A stretch of 64,000 bases of DNA from Bacillota bacterium (GTDB taxonomy: Bacteria; Bacillota; Clostridia; Lachnospirales; Lachnospiraceae). The DNA lies in the NCBI GenBank assembly GCA_023398615.1, contig JAEWSD010000210.1, positions 50,870 to 114,869 of the forward strand, in the 5' to 3' direction. This document shows positions 53,720-59,904 of this stretch, piece by piece (positions within the stretch are counted from its first letter, which is position 1; each line of letters starts with the position of its first letter). The notes below the pieces were generated by a model, which did no database searches, was not told the origin of the DNA, and saw only the letters and a program-made list of their open reading frames with translations. The translations under genes were made by a program, and so were the position numbers.

Positions 53720-54421
53720 TTGTGTCGGCCCATGAAATTAAAGTACTATATGAGAGGCTTGGGAATAGGGATTATATTAAGTGCAACGATATTGTCTATC
53801 TCCTTTCACGCCTCTTCCAAGCCGCAGTTATCGGATGAAGAAATCATGAAAAGAGCGGAAGAATTGGGAATGGTGAGAGCGGAGGAACAAAATTTCAGCC
53901 TGGATGGATTACTGAAGCCGTCGGACGGACCGGAAGAGTCCGATAAACAAACCATAGCAGATGCAGGACAGACCGAGGAAGAGGCAAATATCGTAGAAGA
54001 GCAGACGTCAGATATCATGGAGGAGCAGACGTCAGATATCATGGAGGAGCAGACCCGGGAAGATACCTCTGACCAGGCCGCGGAAACGGAAGGCTCAACA
54101 GAAGAAGATACAGCAGCGGACACTGGCAATTTAGCTGAGAAAGATACCACAGACGTTGATGAAGTTACTGCGCAGGGTACTGTCGAAGAAGCTGCTGAAG
54201 ATGAGGCCCCGGTACCAAAGACCGTAACGGTGGAGATAAAGAAGGGTATGACTTCCGAAAAGGTTGCGGAACTGTTAAAGGCTCAAGGAGTTATTAAGGA
54301 GAGTGGACTTTTCAACCAGTATCTGATCAGCCACGGGTATGCCGGCATTATTGATTACGGAAGCTTTGAGCTTCCGGTCGATGCATCCTATGAGCAGATC
54401 GTCGATGTAATCATTAAATAA
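53720..54421 (+). CDS. MltG-like protein reduced to membrane anchor, acidic linker and LysM-like subdomain
   Basis: 233 residues: a basic N-terminus and one membrane helix (GLGIGIILSATILSISFHASS), a very acidic Glu/Asp/Thr linker (about 35-165) with a tandem octapeptide repeat, and a C-terminal domain (VEIKKGMTSEKVAELLKAQG; VIKESGLFNQYLISHG) like the LysM-type subdomain of YceG/MltG transglycosylases. The MltG catalytic domain is absent, so no transglycosylase activity is expected; a peptidoglycan-binding role is inferred. Start unclear: TTG 53720 or ATG 53732. Last gene of the co-directional run. No strong terminator before the convergent lysR-type gene. Confidence 0.75.
   Translation: MCRPMKLKYYMRGLGIGIILSATILSISFHASSKPQLSDEEIMKRAEELGMVRAEEQNFSLDGLLKPSDGPEESDKQTIADAGQTEEEANIVEEQTSDIMEEQTSDIMEEQTREDTSDQAAETEGSTEEDTAADTGNLAEKDTTDVDEVTAQGTVEEAAEDEAPVPKTVTVEIKKGMTSEKVAELLKAQGVIKESGLFNQYLISHGYAGIIDYGSFELPVDASYEQIVDVIIK
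53996..54055 (+). repeat. 24-bp in-frame tandem repeat in the MltG-like gene
   Basis: Two full copies of a 24-base unit (53996-54019 and 54020-54043) and a partial third (54044-54055) encode E-E-Q-T-S-D-I-M twice, then EEQT. Copies differ by one base. The repeat extends the acidic extracellular linker and is prone to copy-number change. Confidence 0.9.
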
Positions 54422-54463
54422 TTACGATAATTGACAGTATCTAATCCGGGGAAAAGTAAGTAA

Positions 54464-55375
54464 TTAATAATTCCAGTGGAATAACTCGCCGCGATGCAGT
54501 TCTATCCAATCAAGCAGAAAACTTTTGAATCTGGAGGCTTCCGGACTTAAGGTTTTCTGTTTTTTTTCCGTAAAATAAATCGTTTTTATCATCTGTTCAT
54601 CCTCAAAAGGGAGAATAACCGTATGAGGTTGCGGGTCTGCAAATGCAATATAATCCAGAGAAGCACCAATAGAAAGATTTGCTTCCGCCATACGGTGAAT
54701 GATGTAATAACTGGAGGTCTCTATGGTATTGATCGGTTCGGCACCATGCTGCATCAGGATACTTTGATGCGTATTGTATAAAGAAAATTCGCGCCCGCGA
54801 ATGGCCAGAGGCTGTTGATGGAGGTCTTTGAATGAGACAGCGGATTTCCCGGCCAGAGGATGACACTTGTTGATGACGGCACAGTAACGGCTGGAAAAAA
54901 GATATTGTGCCAAGAAGATGGAATCATCCAGAGGACCCGGGAGGAGGGCAATCTCCGCATCTTCATCCTGAAGCATCTGCAGTGCCATTCTGTCTGTGGT
55001 TTCCGTAATAATTGGAAGAATGTCCATATGGGAAGCCTGAAAGTCCTTGATAAAATCAACCGTAAGATACTGTAATACATCATAGGCGGATAAGATTTTC
55101 AAGGTAATTTTTCTGGTGGGAGAGAGATATTCCCGATTTTGTATCAGACGGTATTCTTCCAGTATTTTCTCCGCATGATGCTTTAACACCGTTGCAGCAG
55201 GAGTCGGGGTAAGAGATTTCCCGTTTCGGTAAAACAGAGGCTCCTGAATTTCTTTTTCTAAGGCAAGAATTGTTTTACTGATTCCCTGCGGCGAAATATG
55301 CAGCTGTTCGGCTACGGTTTTTATGCTTTGATGCTTATACACTTCCAAGAAATATTCCAAATGTCTTTGATTCAT
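54464..55375 (-). CDS. LysR-type transcriptional regulator
   Basis: 303-residue LTTR, divergent from the ridA-dehydrogenase operon and probably its regulator. The N-terminal winged helix reads NQRHLEYFLEVYKHQSIKTV and AEQLHISPQGISKTILALEKEI; the rest is a periplasmic-binding-protein-like effector domain (LKILSAYDVLQYLTVDFIKDFQ; LPGPLDDSIFLAQYLFSSRY). ATG 55375 is about 11 bases after AGGAAGGA; ATG 55387 has almost no spacing. A good promoter (55406-55434) overlaps TCAAC/GTTGA dyads, so autoregulation is likely. The effector is unknown; by context an amino or imino acid. Confidence 0.92.
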   Translation of the reverse strand: MNQRHLEYFLEVYKHQSIKTVAEQLHISPQGISKTILALEKEIQEPLFYRNGKSLTPTPAATVLKHHAEKILEEYRLIQNREYLSPTRKITLKILSAYDVLQYLTVDFIKDFQASHMDILPIITETTDRMALQMLQDEDAEIALLPGPLDDSIFLAQYLFSSRYCAVINKCHPLAGKSAVSFKDLHQQPLAIRGREFSLYNTHQSILMQHGAEPINTIETSSYYIIHRMAEANLSIGASLDYIAFADPQPHTVILPFEDEQMIKTIYFTEKKQKTLSPEASRFKSFLLDWIELHRGELFHWNY

Positions 55376-55405
55376 TACATTACACATCCTTCCTGATATG
55401 ATACA

Positions 55406-55434
55406 AATATAATCAACTATTTGGTTGATGTCAA
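55406..55434 (-). promoter_or_regulatory. SigA-type promoter of the lysR-type gene
   Basis: On the - strand: TTGACA (55434-55429), 17-base spacer, TATATT (55411-55406). The whole ATCAAC-N6-GTTGAT dyad lies in the spacer, so a bound regulator would block this promoter. Confidence 0.75.
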
Positions 55435-55435
55435 C
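55413..55435. promoter_or_regulatory. Putative LysR operator (TCAAC/GTTGA dyads)
   Basis: TCAAC (55413), GTTGA (55424) and TCAAC (55431) form two overlapping inverted repeats; a further GTTGA lies at 55456. They lie between the divergent promoters, just upstream of the -35 of the ridA operon, the usual LTTR recognition-site position. Confidence 0.6.
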
Positions 55436-55449
55436 AACTATATTTCTGC

Positions 55450-55478
55450 TTTACAGTTGAGAAAGATTCCTATATAAC
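55450..55478 (+). promoter_or_regulatory. SigA-type promoter of the ridA-dehydrogenase operon
   Basis: TTTACA (55450-55455), 17-base spacer, TATAAC (55473-55478). It is divergent from the lysR promoter; the dyads at 55413-55435 lie about 50-72 bases before the predicted transcription start. Confidence 0.6.
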
Positions 55479-55511
55479 TAAATACATCAAAGAAAGCACC
55501 GCTGGGGCAAA

Positions 55512-55546
55512 GACGTCTGGAAGAAATCCGGGCGTCCTTTTTATTT
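55512..55546 (+). terminator. Terminator hairpin inside the leader of the ridA operon (attenuator candidate)
   Basis: GACGTCTGGA pairs with TCCGGGCGTC (two T-G wobbles), loop AGAAA, followed by CTTTTTATTT. It lies between the predicted promoter and the first gene of the operon, and no upstream + strand gene needs it. Confidence 0.7.
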
Positions 55547-55554
55547 AAGGAGTG

Positions 55555-55580
55555 AAGCGGACTTGTCCGCTTTATTCTTT
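55555..55580 (+). other. Second leader hairpin before the Rid-family gene
   Basis: AAGCGGAC-TT-GTCCGCTT is a perfect 8-bp inverted repeat followed by TATTCTTT. With the terminator at 55512 it makes a tandem pair ending about 23 bases before the AAGGAGG of the first gene. Confidence 0.6.
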
Positions 55581-55619
55581 CACAGGCAGGTCTTCATTAT
55601 AAAAGGAGGAAGATGACAG

Positions 55620-56009
55620 ATGAATCGAGAGAATTTTTCATCAGGGGCACCCTTGGAAGAAAAGTATGGATATTCCAGAATGGTGAAAGTGGGGAACCTG
55701 GTTATGATTGGCGGAACGACATCGGTACAGCCGGATGGAAGTGTTTATGGAGAAGGAAATCCTTACGAACAGGCAAAATATATTTTTCAAAAACAGGTTC
55801 AATTGTTGGAGCAGGCCGGTGCAAAGCCTTCCGATGTGATTAAGGTAGGTGCTTTTTTGACCCATATGTCGGATTGCGGAGAGGTTGGCAGGGCATATTC
55901 AGAAATCTTCCATGATTTTAAACCCTTATTTACCGCTGTTGGAGTTGCGGAATTGAATCGTCCTTCACAGTTATGTGAAGTCGAGATGACAGCCGTTATT
56001 GATGCATAA
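55620..56009 (+). CDS. Rid-family (YjgF/YER057c/UK114) protein lacking the catalytic Arg
   Basis: Rid proteins hydrolyse reactive enamines/imines; RidA needs a conserved Arg (VARLP in E. coli RidA). This 129-residue protein has the fold (NFSSGAPLEEKYGYSRMVKVG; VMIGGTTSVQPDGSVYGEG; CEVEMTAVI) but reads VAELN at the site, with Glu111 in place of Arg. It resembles the Rid subgroup beginning NFSSG-P-E--GYSR, whose activity is not that of RidA. First gene of the accessory operon, with a strong AAGGAGG. It probably handles an intermediate of the dehydrogenase encoded downstream; the reaction is unknown. Confidence 0.88.
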   Translation: MNRENFSSGAPLEEKYGYSRMVKVGNLVMIGGTTSVQPDGSVYGEGNPYEQAKYIFQKQVQLLEQAGAKPSDVIKVGAFLTHMSDCGEVGRAYSEIFHDFKPLFTAVGVAELNRPSQLCEVEMTAVIDA

Positions 56010-56047
56010 GGCAGGGAACGGAATAAGATGAAGGCGTGGTGAAGCAG

Positions 56048-56371
56048 ATGGAAAGAGTCCAGGAACACCCTGTTTTAGGAGTACCGGAAAAAGGGAGGAT
56101 TGTTAAATTTATATTCGACGGCAAAGAGCTGGATGGTTATGAAGGAGAACCGATTGCGGTTGCATTGAAGGCGGCGGGTGTTATGGTGCATCGGTATACG
56201 AAGAAGGAGCATAAGCCTAGAGGAATTTTTTGTGCGATAGGCCGCTGTACGGATTGTGTTATGGTCGTAGACGGCAAACCGAATATCAGAACTTGTATTA
56301 CACCGTTGTCGGAAGGGATGAAGGTTCAGACACAGTATGGAGTATCGGCAAAGGAGGAAGATATATCATGA
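56048..56371 (+). CDS. 2Fe-2S ferredoxin-like subunit (HcnA/SoxA-alpha-like)
   Basis: 107 residues of the Fer2_4 type found as the small subunit of HCN synthase (HcnA), opine oxidases and hydroxyproline dehydrogenase. The [2Fe-2S] cysteines are Cys62, Cys67, Cys70 and Cys83 (GIFCAIGRCTDC, then RTC). Its role is to accept electrons from the flavin subunits. ATG 56048 follows GGTG weakly; GTG 56036 or 56039 are alternatives. It overlaps the next gene by four bases (ATGA), which signals a complex of fixed stoichiometry. Confidence 0.88.
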   Translation: MERVQEHPVLGVPEKGRIVKFIFDGKELDGYEGEPIAVALKAAGVMVHRYTKKEHKPRGIFCAIGRCTDCVMVVDGKPNIRTCITPLSEGMKVQTQYGVSAKEEDIS

Positions 56372-57954
56372 AAAGATATGACTTGATTATTGTCGGTGCG
56401 GGACCTTCCGGTTTGTCTGCGGCAATTGAGGCGGCAAAAAGAGGTTTGTCGGTCATTGTGTTTGATGAAAACGAAAGGCCGGGAGGACAATTATTTAAAC
56501 AGATACATAAGTTTTTTGGCTCCAAAGAGCATAAGGCAAAAATCAGAGGCTACCGGATCGGAAGAGAGTTACTGGAGGAAGCAGACAGGGCGGGAGTTCA
56601 GGCAGAGCTGAATGCAACGGTTATCGGCATGTATCAGGAGAAAGAGATTACCGTATGCATAGAGGAACAGATCCGGCATTATAAAGGAGATACCATTCTT
56701 ATCGCAACAGGTGCGGCGGAGAACATGGTAACCTTTGACGGATGGACACTGCCGGGTGTCATCGGTGCAGGAGCGGCACAGACACTGATGAATCTTCATG
56801 GCGTAAAGCCTGGTAAGAAGATTCTGATGCTCGGCAGCGGAAATGTAGGCCTTGTAGTAAGTTTTCAGCTGATGCAGTGCGGATGCGAAGTGGTTGCCGT
56901 AGTCGATGCGGCTCCAAAGATTGGAGGCTATGGAGTACATGCGGCAAAGATAGCAAGGTGCGGTGTTCCATTTTACCTTTCCCATACCATTATAAGGGCG
57001 GAGGGAACGGATCATGTGACGGGTGTTGTGATTGGTGAGGTGGATTGCAGCTTTCGGCCAATACCCGGCACGGAGAAGCATTTCGATGCGGATACGATTT
57101 GTATAGCGGTCGGACTGTCTCCGATGTCACAGCTTCTTAAGATGGCCGGATGCCGGATGGAAGATGACCCAAGGCGCGGCGGTGAAGTACCTGTAGTAGA
57201 TGCGTACGGAGAGACCTCCATACCGGGTATCTTTGCGGCAGGAGATGTCTCCGGTATTGAGGAAGCAAGCTCGGCAATGATTGAAGGACGTATTGCAGGG
57301 ATACGTGCTGCATCCTGTCTTGGCTTCTGCGAGGAAGAGGAGATATCCGGTCTTGAAAAGGATCTCGACAGCTTGAGACAGGGTATGTTTGCACCGCAGA
57401 ACCGCGGAAGGAATATCGAAAAGACGGAAGAGGGCATACCGGTTTCACTTCATCTTCTGCGGGAAGGCTATATTTCGGATGAGGAAATCGATCTTTATCC
57501 GGGTGTTACACATAAAAAGGGAGTTCATCCGGTGATAGAATGTTCGCAGAATATTCCATGCAATCCCTGTCAGGATGCATGTTCAAGAAAATGTATCCGG
57601 ATTGGAGAGAAGATAACCTCGCTTCCGGCAGTCGATGCGGATGCAAAATGTACGGGATGCGGAATGTGTGTTGCCTCCTGCTCCGGTCAGGCGGTTTTTC
57701 TTGTGGAGGAAGGCTTTGAGGAGGGCTATGCTGCCGTAACATTGCCCTATGAGTTCTTACCGCTTCCGAAAAAGGGAGAGAAGGGATTCGCATTGAACAG
57801 AGGCGGCAAAAAATGCTGTGAAGCAGAGGTCGTGGAGGTTCGCAGTATACCGGCATATGATCATACCAATCTGCTGACCATGAAGGTTCCAGCCGATATG
57901 GCTATGACGGCACGGTTCTTTCGGTTAAATTCCAGGGAGGGATGTGCGATATGA
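56368..57954 (+). CDS. FAD/NAD(P)-dependent oxidoreductase fused to a 4Fe-4S ferredoxin domain (HcnB/OoxA-like)
   Basis: 528 residues. The N-terminal part is a pyridine-nucleotide-disulphide-type flavoprotein: FAD motif IIVGAGPSGLSAAIEAA (residues 7-23), GGQLFKQ, ATG motif ILIATGAAEN, second dinucleotide fold MLGSGNVGLVVSF (near 155) and GIFAAGDVSG (near 290). The usual HcnB family ends after this with a BFD domain; here residues about 392-440 hold ferredoxin-like cysteines (CNPCQDACSRKC; CTGCGMCVASC) for two [4Fe-4S] clusters, and the BFD part is a separate gene. It likely relays electrons from amino acid oxidation to low-potential carriers. ATG 56368 has AAAGGAGG; the ORF to 56230 upstream is not used. 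Confidence 0.88.
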   Translation: MKRYDLIIVGAGPSGLSAAIEAAKRGLSVIVFDENERPGGQLFKQIHKFFGSKEHKAKIRGYRIGRELLEEADRAGVQAELNATVIGMYQEKEITVCIEEQIRHYKGDTILIATGAAENMVTFDGWTLPGVIGAGAAQTLMNLHGVKPGKKILMLGSGNVGLVVSFQLMQCGCEVVAVVDAAPKIGGYGVHAAKIARCGVPFYLSHTIIRAEGTDHVTGVVIGEVDCSFRPIPGTEKHFDADTICIAVGLSPMSQLLKMAGCRMEDDPRRGGEVPVVDAYGETSIPGIFAAGDVSGIEEASSAMIEGRIAGIRAASCLGFCEEEEISGLEKDLDSLRQGMFAPQNRGRNIEKTEEGIPVSLHLLREGYISDEEIDLYPGVTHKKGVHPVIECSQNIPCNPCQDACSRKCIRIGEKITSLPAVDADAKCTGCGMCVASCSGQAVFLVEEGFEEGYAAVTLPYEFLPLPKKGEKGFALNRGGKKCCEAEVVEVRSIPAYDHTNLLTMKVPADMAMTARFFRLNSREGCAI

Positions 57955-58280
57955 AAAATGTGAATGACAGATTCCGGGATATCGGAAAATTTCTTCCGGT
58001 GCCTGACGATGATATGCTGGTATGCCGCTGTGAGGAGATTACAAAAGGTGAGATTCGAAGAGCTGTACATGACGGTATGTATACCATTACAGAAATCAGA
58101 AGATATTTAAGATGCGGGATGGGTTTGTGCCAGGGTCAGACATGTGCGAAACTGGTAAAAGGAATTGTTGCCAAAGAACTTGGTGTTTCCCCGGCGGAAT
58201 TGGAACCGGCAGCAAGCAGAGTCCCGATGAGGCCGGTGGAAATGAGAATACTGGGCAAGGAACAGGAGGGCTGGGGATGA
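57951..58280 (+). CDS. BFD-type [2Fe-2S] protein
   Basis: 109 residues, bacterioferritin-associated-ferredoxin-like domain with Cys25, Cys27, Cys60 and Cys65 (VCRCEEITKGEI; CGMGLCQGQTC). In many HcnB/OoxA proteins this domain is the C-terminal part of the flavoprotein; here it is a separate gene overlapping both neighbours by four bases (ATGA each side). Start ATG 57951 has AGGGAGGG upstream; ATG 57942 lies in that site. Function: electron transfer within the same dehydrogenase complex. Confidence 0.88.
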   Translation: MKNVNDRFRDIGKFLPVPDDDMLVCRCEEITKGEIRRAVHDGMYTITEIRRYLRCGMGLCQGQTCAKLVKGIVAKELGVSPAELEPAASRVPMRPVEMRILGKEQEGWG

Positions 58281-59404
58281 ATAATACGTCAGAAGTTGTA
58301 ATCGTCGGCGGTGGAATCATCGGATGCGCAACCGCATATTATCTGGCGAAAAAGGGAATCTCCGTAACCGTTTTAGAGGGCAGTGACCATATGGGAAACG
58401 GCGGCTCTTCCAGAAATGGCGGGGGAGTCCGCCAGTCGGGAAGAGATCCGAGAGAATTACCGATGGTCATGTGGGGAATTAAAAACCTGTGGCCGAACTT
58501 AACGGAAGAACTAGGAGTTGATGTCGAATATACACAAAAGGGTAACCTTCGGCTTGGCAAAACACCGGAACACTTAAAAATTCTTCAGGGCTTGACCGGC
58601 AGAGCCGTTGCATGCGGTCTGGATGTGAAAATGATAGATAAAGAAGAAGTAAAAGAAATTAATCCTTACTTATCGGATGAAGTAATCGGGGCAAGCTGGT
58701 GCCCTACCGACGGACACGCTAATCCGCTGACCGCAACACTGGGTTATTATAAAAGAGCCCGTGAACTTGGTGTCCGGTTTATTACAGGCGAGCCGGTGGT
58801 CGGTTTAAGGAAGATCAAGGGCAGGATTAGAAAAGTGATTACCGCTCATAATACCTATGAAGCGGAAAAAGTTCTGGTGGCAGCAGGGTATGAGAGCCGT
58901 ACCATTACCGCTACCGTTGGGATTGATATCCCGATGCAGGCGGTGAAGATGGAGTGTCTGGTAACGGAAGCGGAACCATATATGTTTGAACAGATGCTGG
59001 GTACGGCGGAAGCAGATTTCTACGGACATCAGTCAAAGCATGGATCGTTTGTATTTGGTGGTTCAACCGGTCTGGAGGTTTATAATAAGGATAACGGCAG
59101 GCTGATATCATCAAGTCTCGGAGCCTCCTGCACGTGCAGAGGTATTATGCGATATTTTCCGGCACTTTCTAATGCAAAGATTGTCAGGGCTTGGACGGGT
59201 TACATAGATGAATGTGCGGACAAGATACCGGTAATCGGACCGGTGGAAGAGGTTCCCGGACTATATGCGGCATGCGGTTTTACCGGGCATGGGTTTGGAA
59301 TAGCTCCGGGTGCGGCCTATAATATAGCGGAAATCATGAGTGAGGGAACAGCTGCCGTTGATATGAAAGTATTTCGCTACGACCGGTTCCGGGCAAAAAT
59401 ATAA
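58277..59404 (+). CDS. DAO-fold FAD-dependent amino/imino acid oxidoreductase (HcnC/OoxB-like)
   Basis: The probable catalytic subunit. 375 residues of the D-amino acid oxidase/glycine oxidase/sarcosine oxidase fold: FAD motif EVVIVGGGIIGCATAYYLAKK (residues 6-26), the GSSRNGGGVRQSG loop, and the C-terminal flavin motif FTGHGFGIAPGAAYNIAEI. These subunits oxidise glycine (HcnC), opines, D-hydroxyproline, sarcosine or proline; the substrate cannot be fixed by eye. The ATG overlaps the BFD gene stop. A terminator follows, dividing this operon from the PII and permease genes. Confidence 0.9.
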   Translation: MNNTSEVVIVGGGIIGCATAYYLAKKGISVTVLEGSDHMGNGGSSRNGGGVRQSGRDPRELPMVMWGIKNLWPNLTEELGVDVEYTQKGNLRLGKTPEHLKILQGLTGRAVACGLDVKMIDKEEVKEINPYLSDEVIGASWCPTDGHANPLTATLGYYKRARELGVRFITGEPVVGLRKIKGRIRKVITAHNTYEAEKVLVAAGYESRTITATVGIDIPMQAVKMECLVTEAEPYMFEQMLGTAEADFYGHQSKHGSFVFGGSTGLEVYNKDNGRLISSSLGASCTCRGIMRYFPALSNAKIVRAWTGYIDECADKIPVIGPVEEVPGLYAACGFTGHGFGIAPGAAYNIAEIMSEGTAAVDMKVFRYDRFRAKI

Positions 59405-59420
59405 AAGATAAAAAACAAAG

Positions 59421-59458
59421 GTGTCATGAATCAGAGATTATTCATGATGCTTTTTTTA
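59421..59458 (+). terminator. Rho-independent terminator after the DAO-fold gene
   Basis: GTGTCATGAAT pairs with ATTCATGATGC (wobbles at the base) over a short loop and ends in TTTTTTT. Read-through may still feed the PII-like gene, since no clear promoter is seen in the 100-base gap before it. Confidence 0.8.
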
Positions 59459-59504
59459 TAAAGCTGAAATTTATTCACCAAAAGAAAAGAAAGGAGCAAT
59501 ATTA

Positions 59505-59864
59505 ATGGCATTAGCAAAGATTGAGATCATTACGAGTATGGCAAAGGTGACGGCTTTGCAGGAAGCATTCGGCAGGTTTGGAATTACAGGTATGACGGTA
59601 ACACAGGTTATGGGGTGTGGTGTACAGCTTGGGACACAGGAGTATGAGGCGGATAAGCATGCAAGTCCGACACTTTTACCGAAGCAATGTGTTATGCTGG
59701 TACTGCCGAAAAAGGATGTAGATAAATTTCTGGAATTTGTCAAGAAGGAATTATATACGGGACATATTGGGGATGGAAAGATTTTTATTTCTCCGGTGGA
59801 TAATGTCGTACGTGTACGTACCGGAGAGGAAGGCAGAGAGGCGCTTATGGAAGGCGAGTTGTAA
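59505..59864 (+). CDS. PII-family signalling protein with altered T-loop
   Basis: PII proteins are trimeric sensors of 2-oxoglutarate and ATP/ADP. This 119-residue protein keeps the ferredoxin-like fold and ligand residues: Gln41 (GVQLG), Lys60 (LLPK), the B-loop TGHIGDGKIF (85-94) and RVRTGE (103-108). The T-loop, usually YRGAEYVVD with Tyr51, reads EYEADKHASPT, so the uridylylation Tyr is lost and the target surface differs from GlnB/GlnK. It sits between a dehydrogenase operon and an APC permease, not beside amtB. Regulation of the permease or the OCD-family enzyme is inferred. RBS AAAGGAGC. Confidence 0.88.
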   Translation: MALAKIEIITSMAKVTALQEAFGRFGITGMTVTQVMGCGVQLGTQEYEADKHASPTLLPKQCVMLVLPKKDVDKFLEFVKKELYTGHIGDGKIFISPVDNVVRVRTGEEGREALMEGEL

Positions 59865-59904
59865 CAAGTGATATCTTAAAAGGTTTGAAGGAAGGAAGGG
59901 TTAT

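Noticed and set aside
55485..55536. CACCGCTGGGGCAAA in the leader resembles a conserved piece of the glycine riboswitch (CACCGAAGGGGCAA)
   Set aside because: The other conserved parts (GGAGAG and CTCTCAGG) are missing and there is too little leader for an aptamer.
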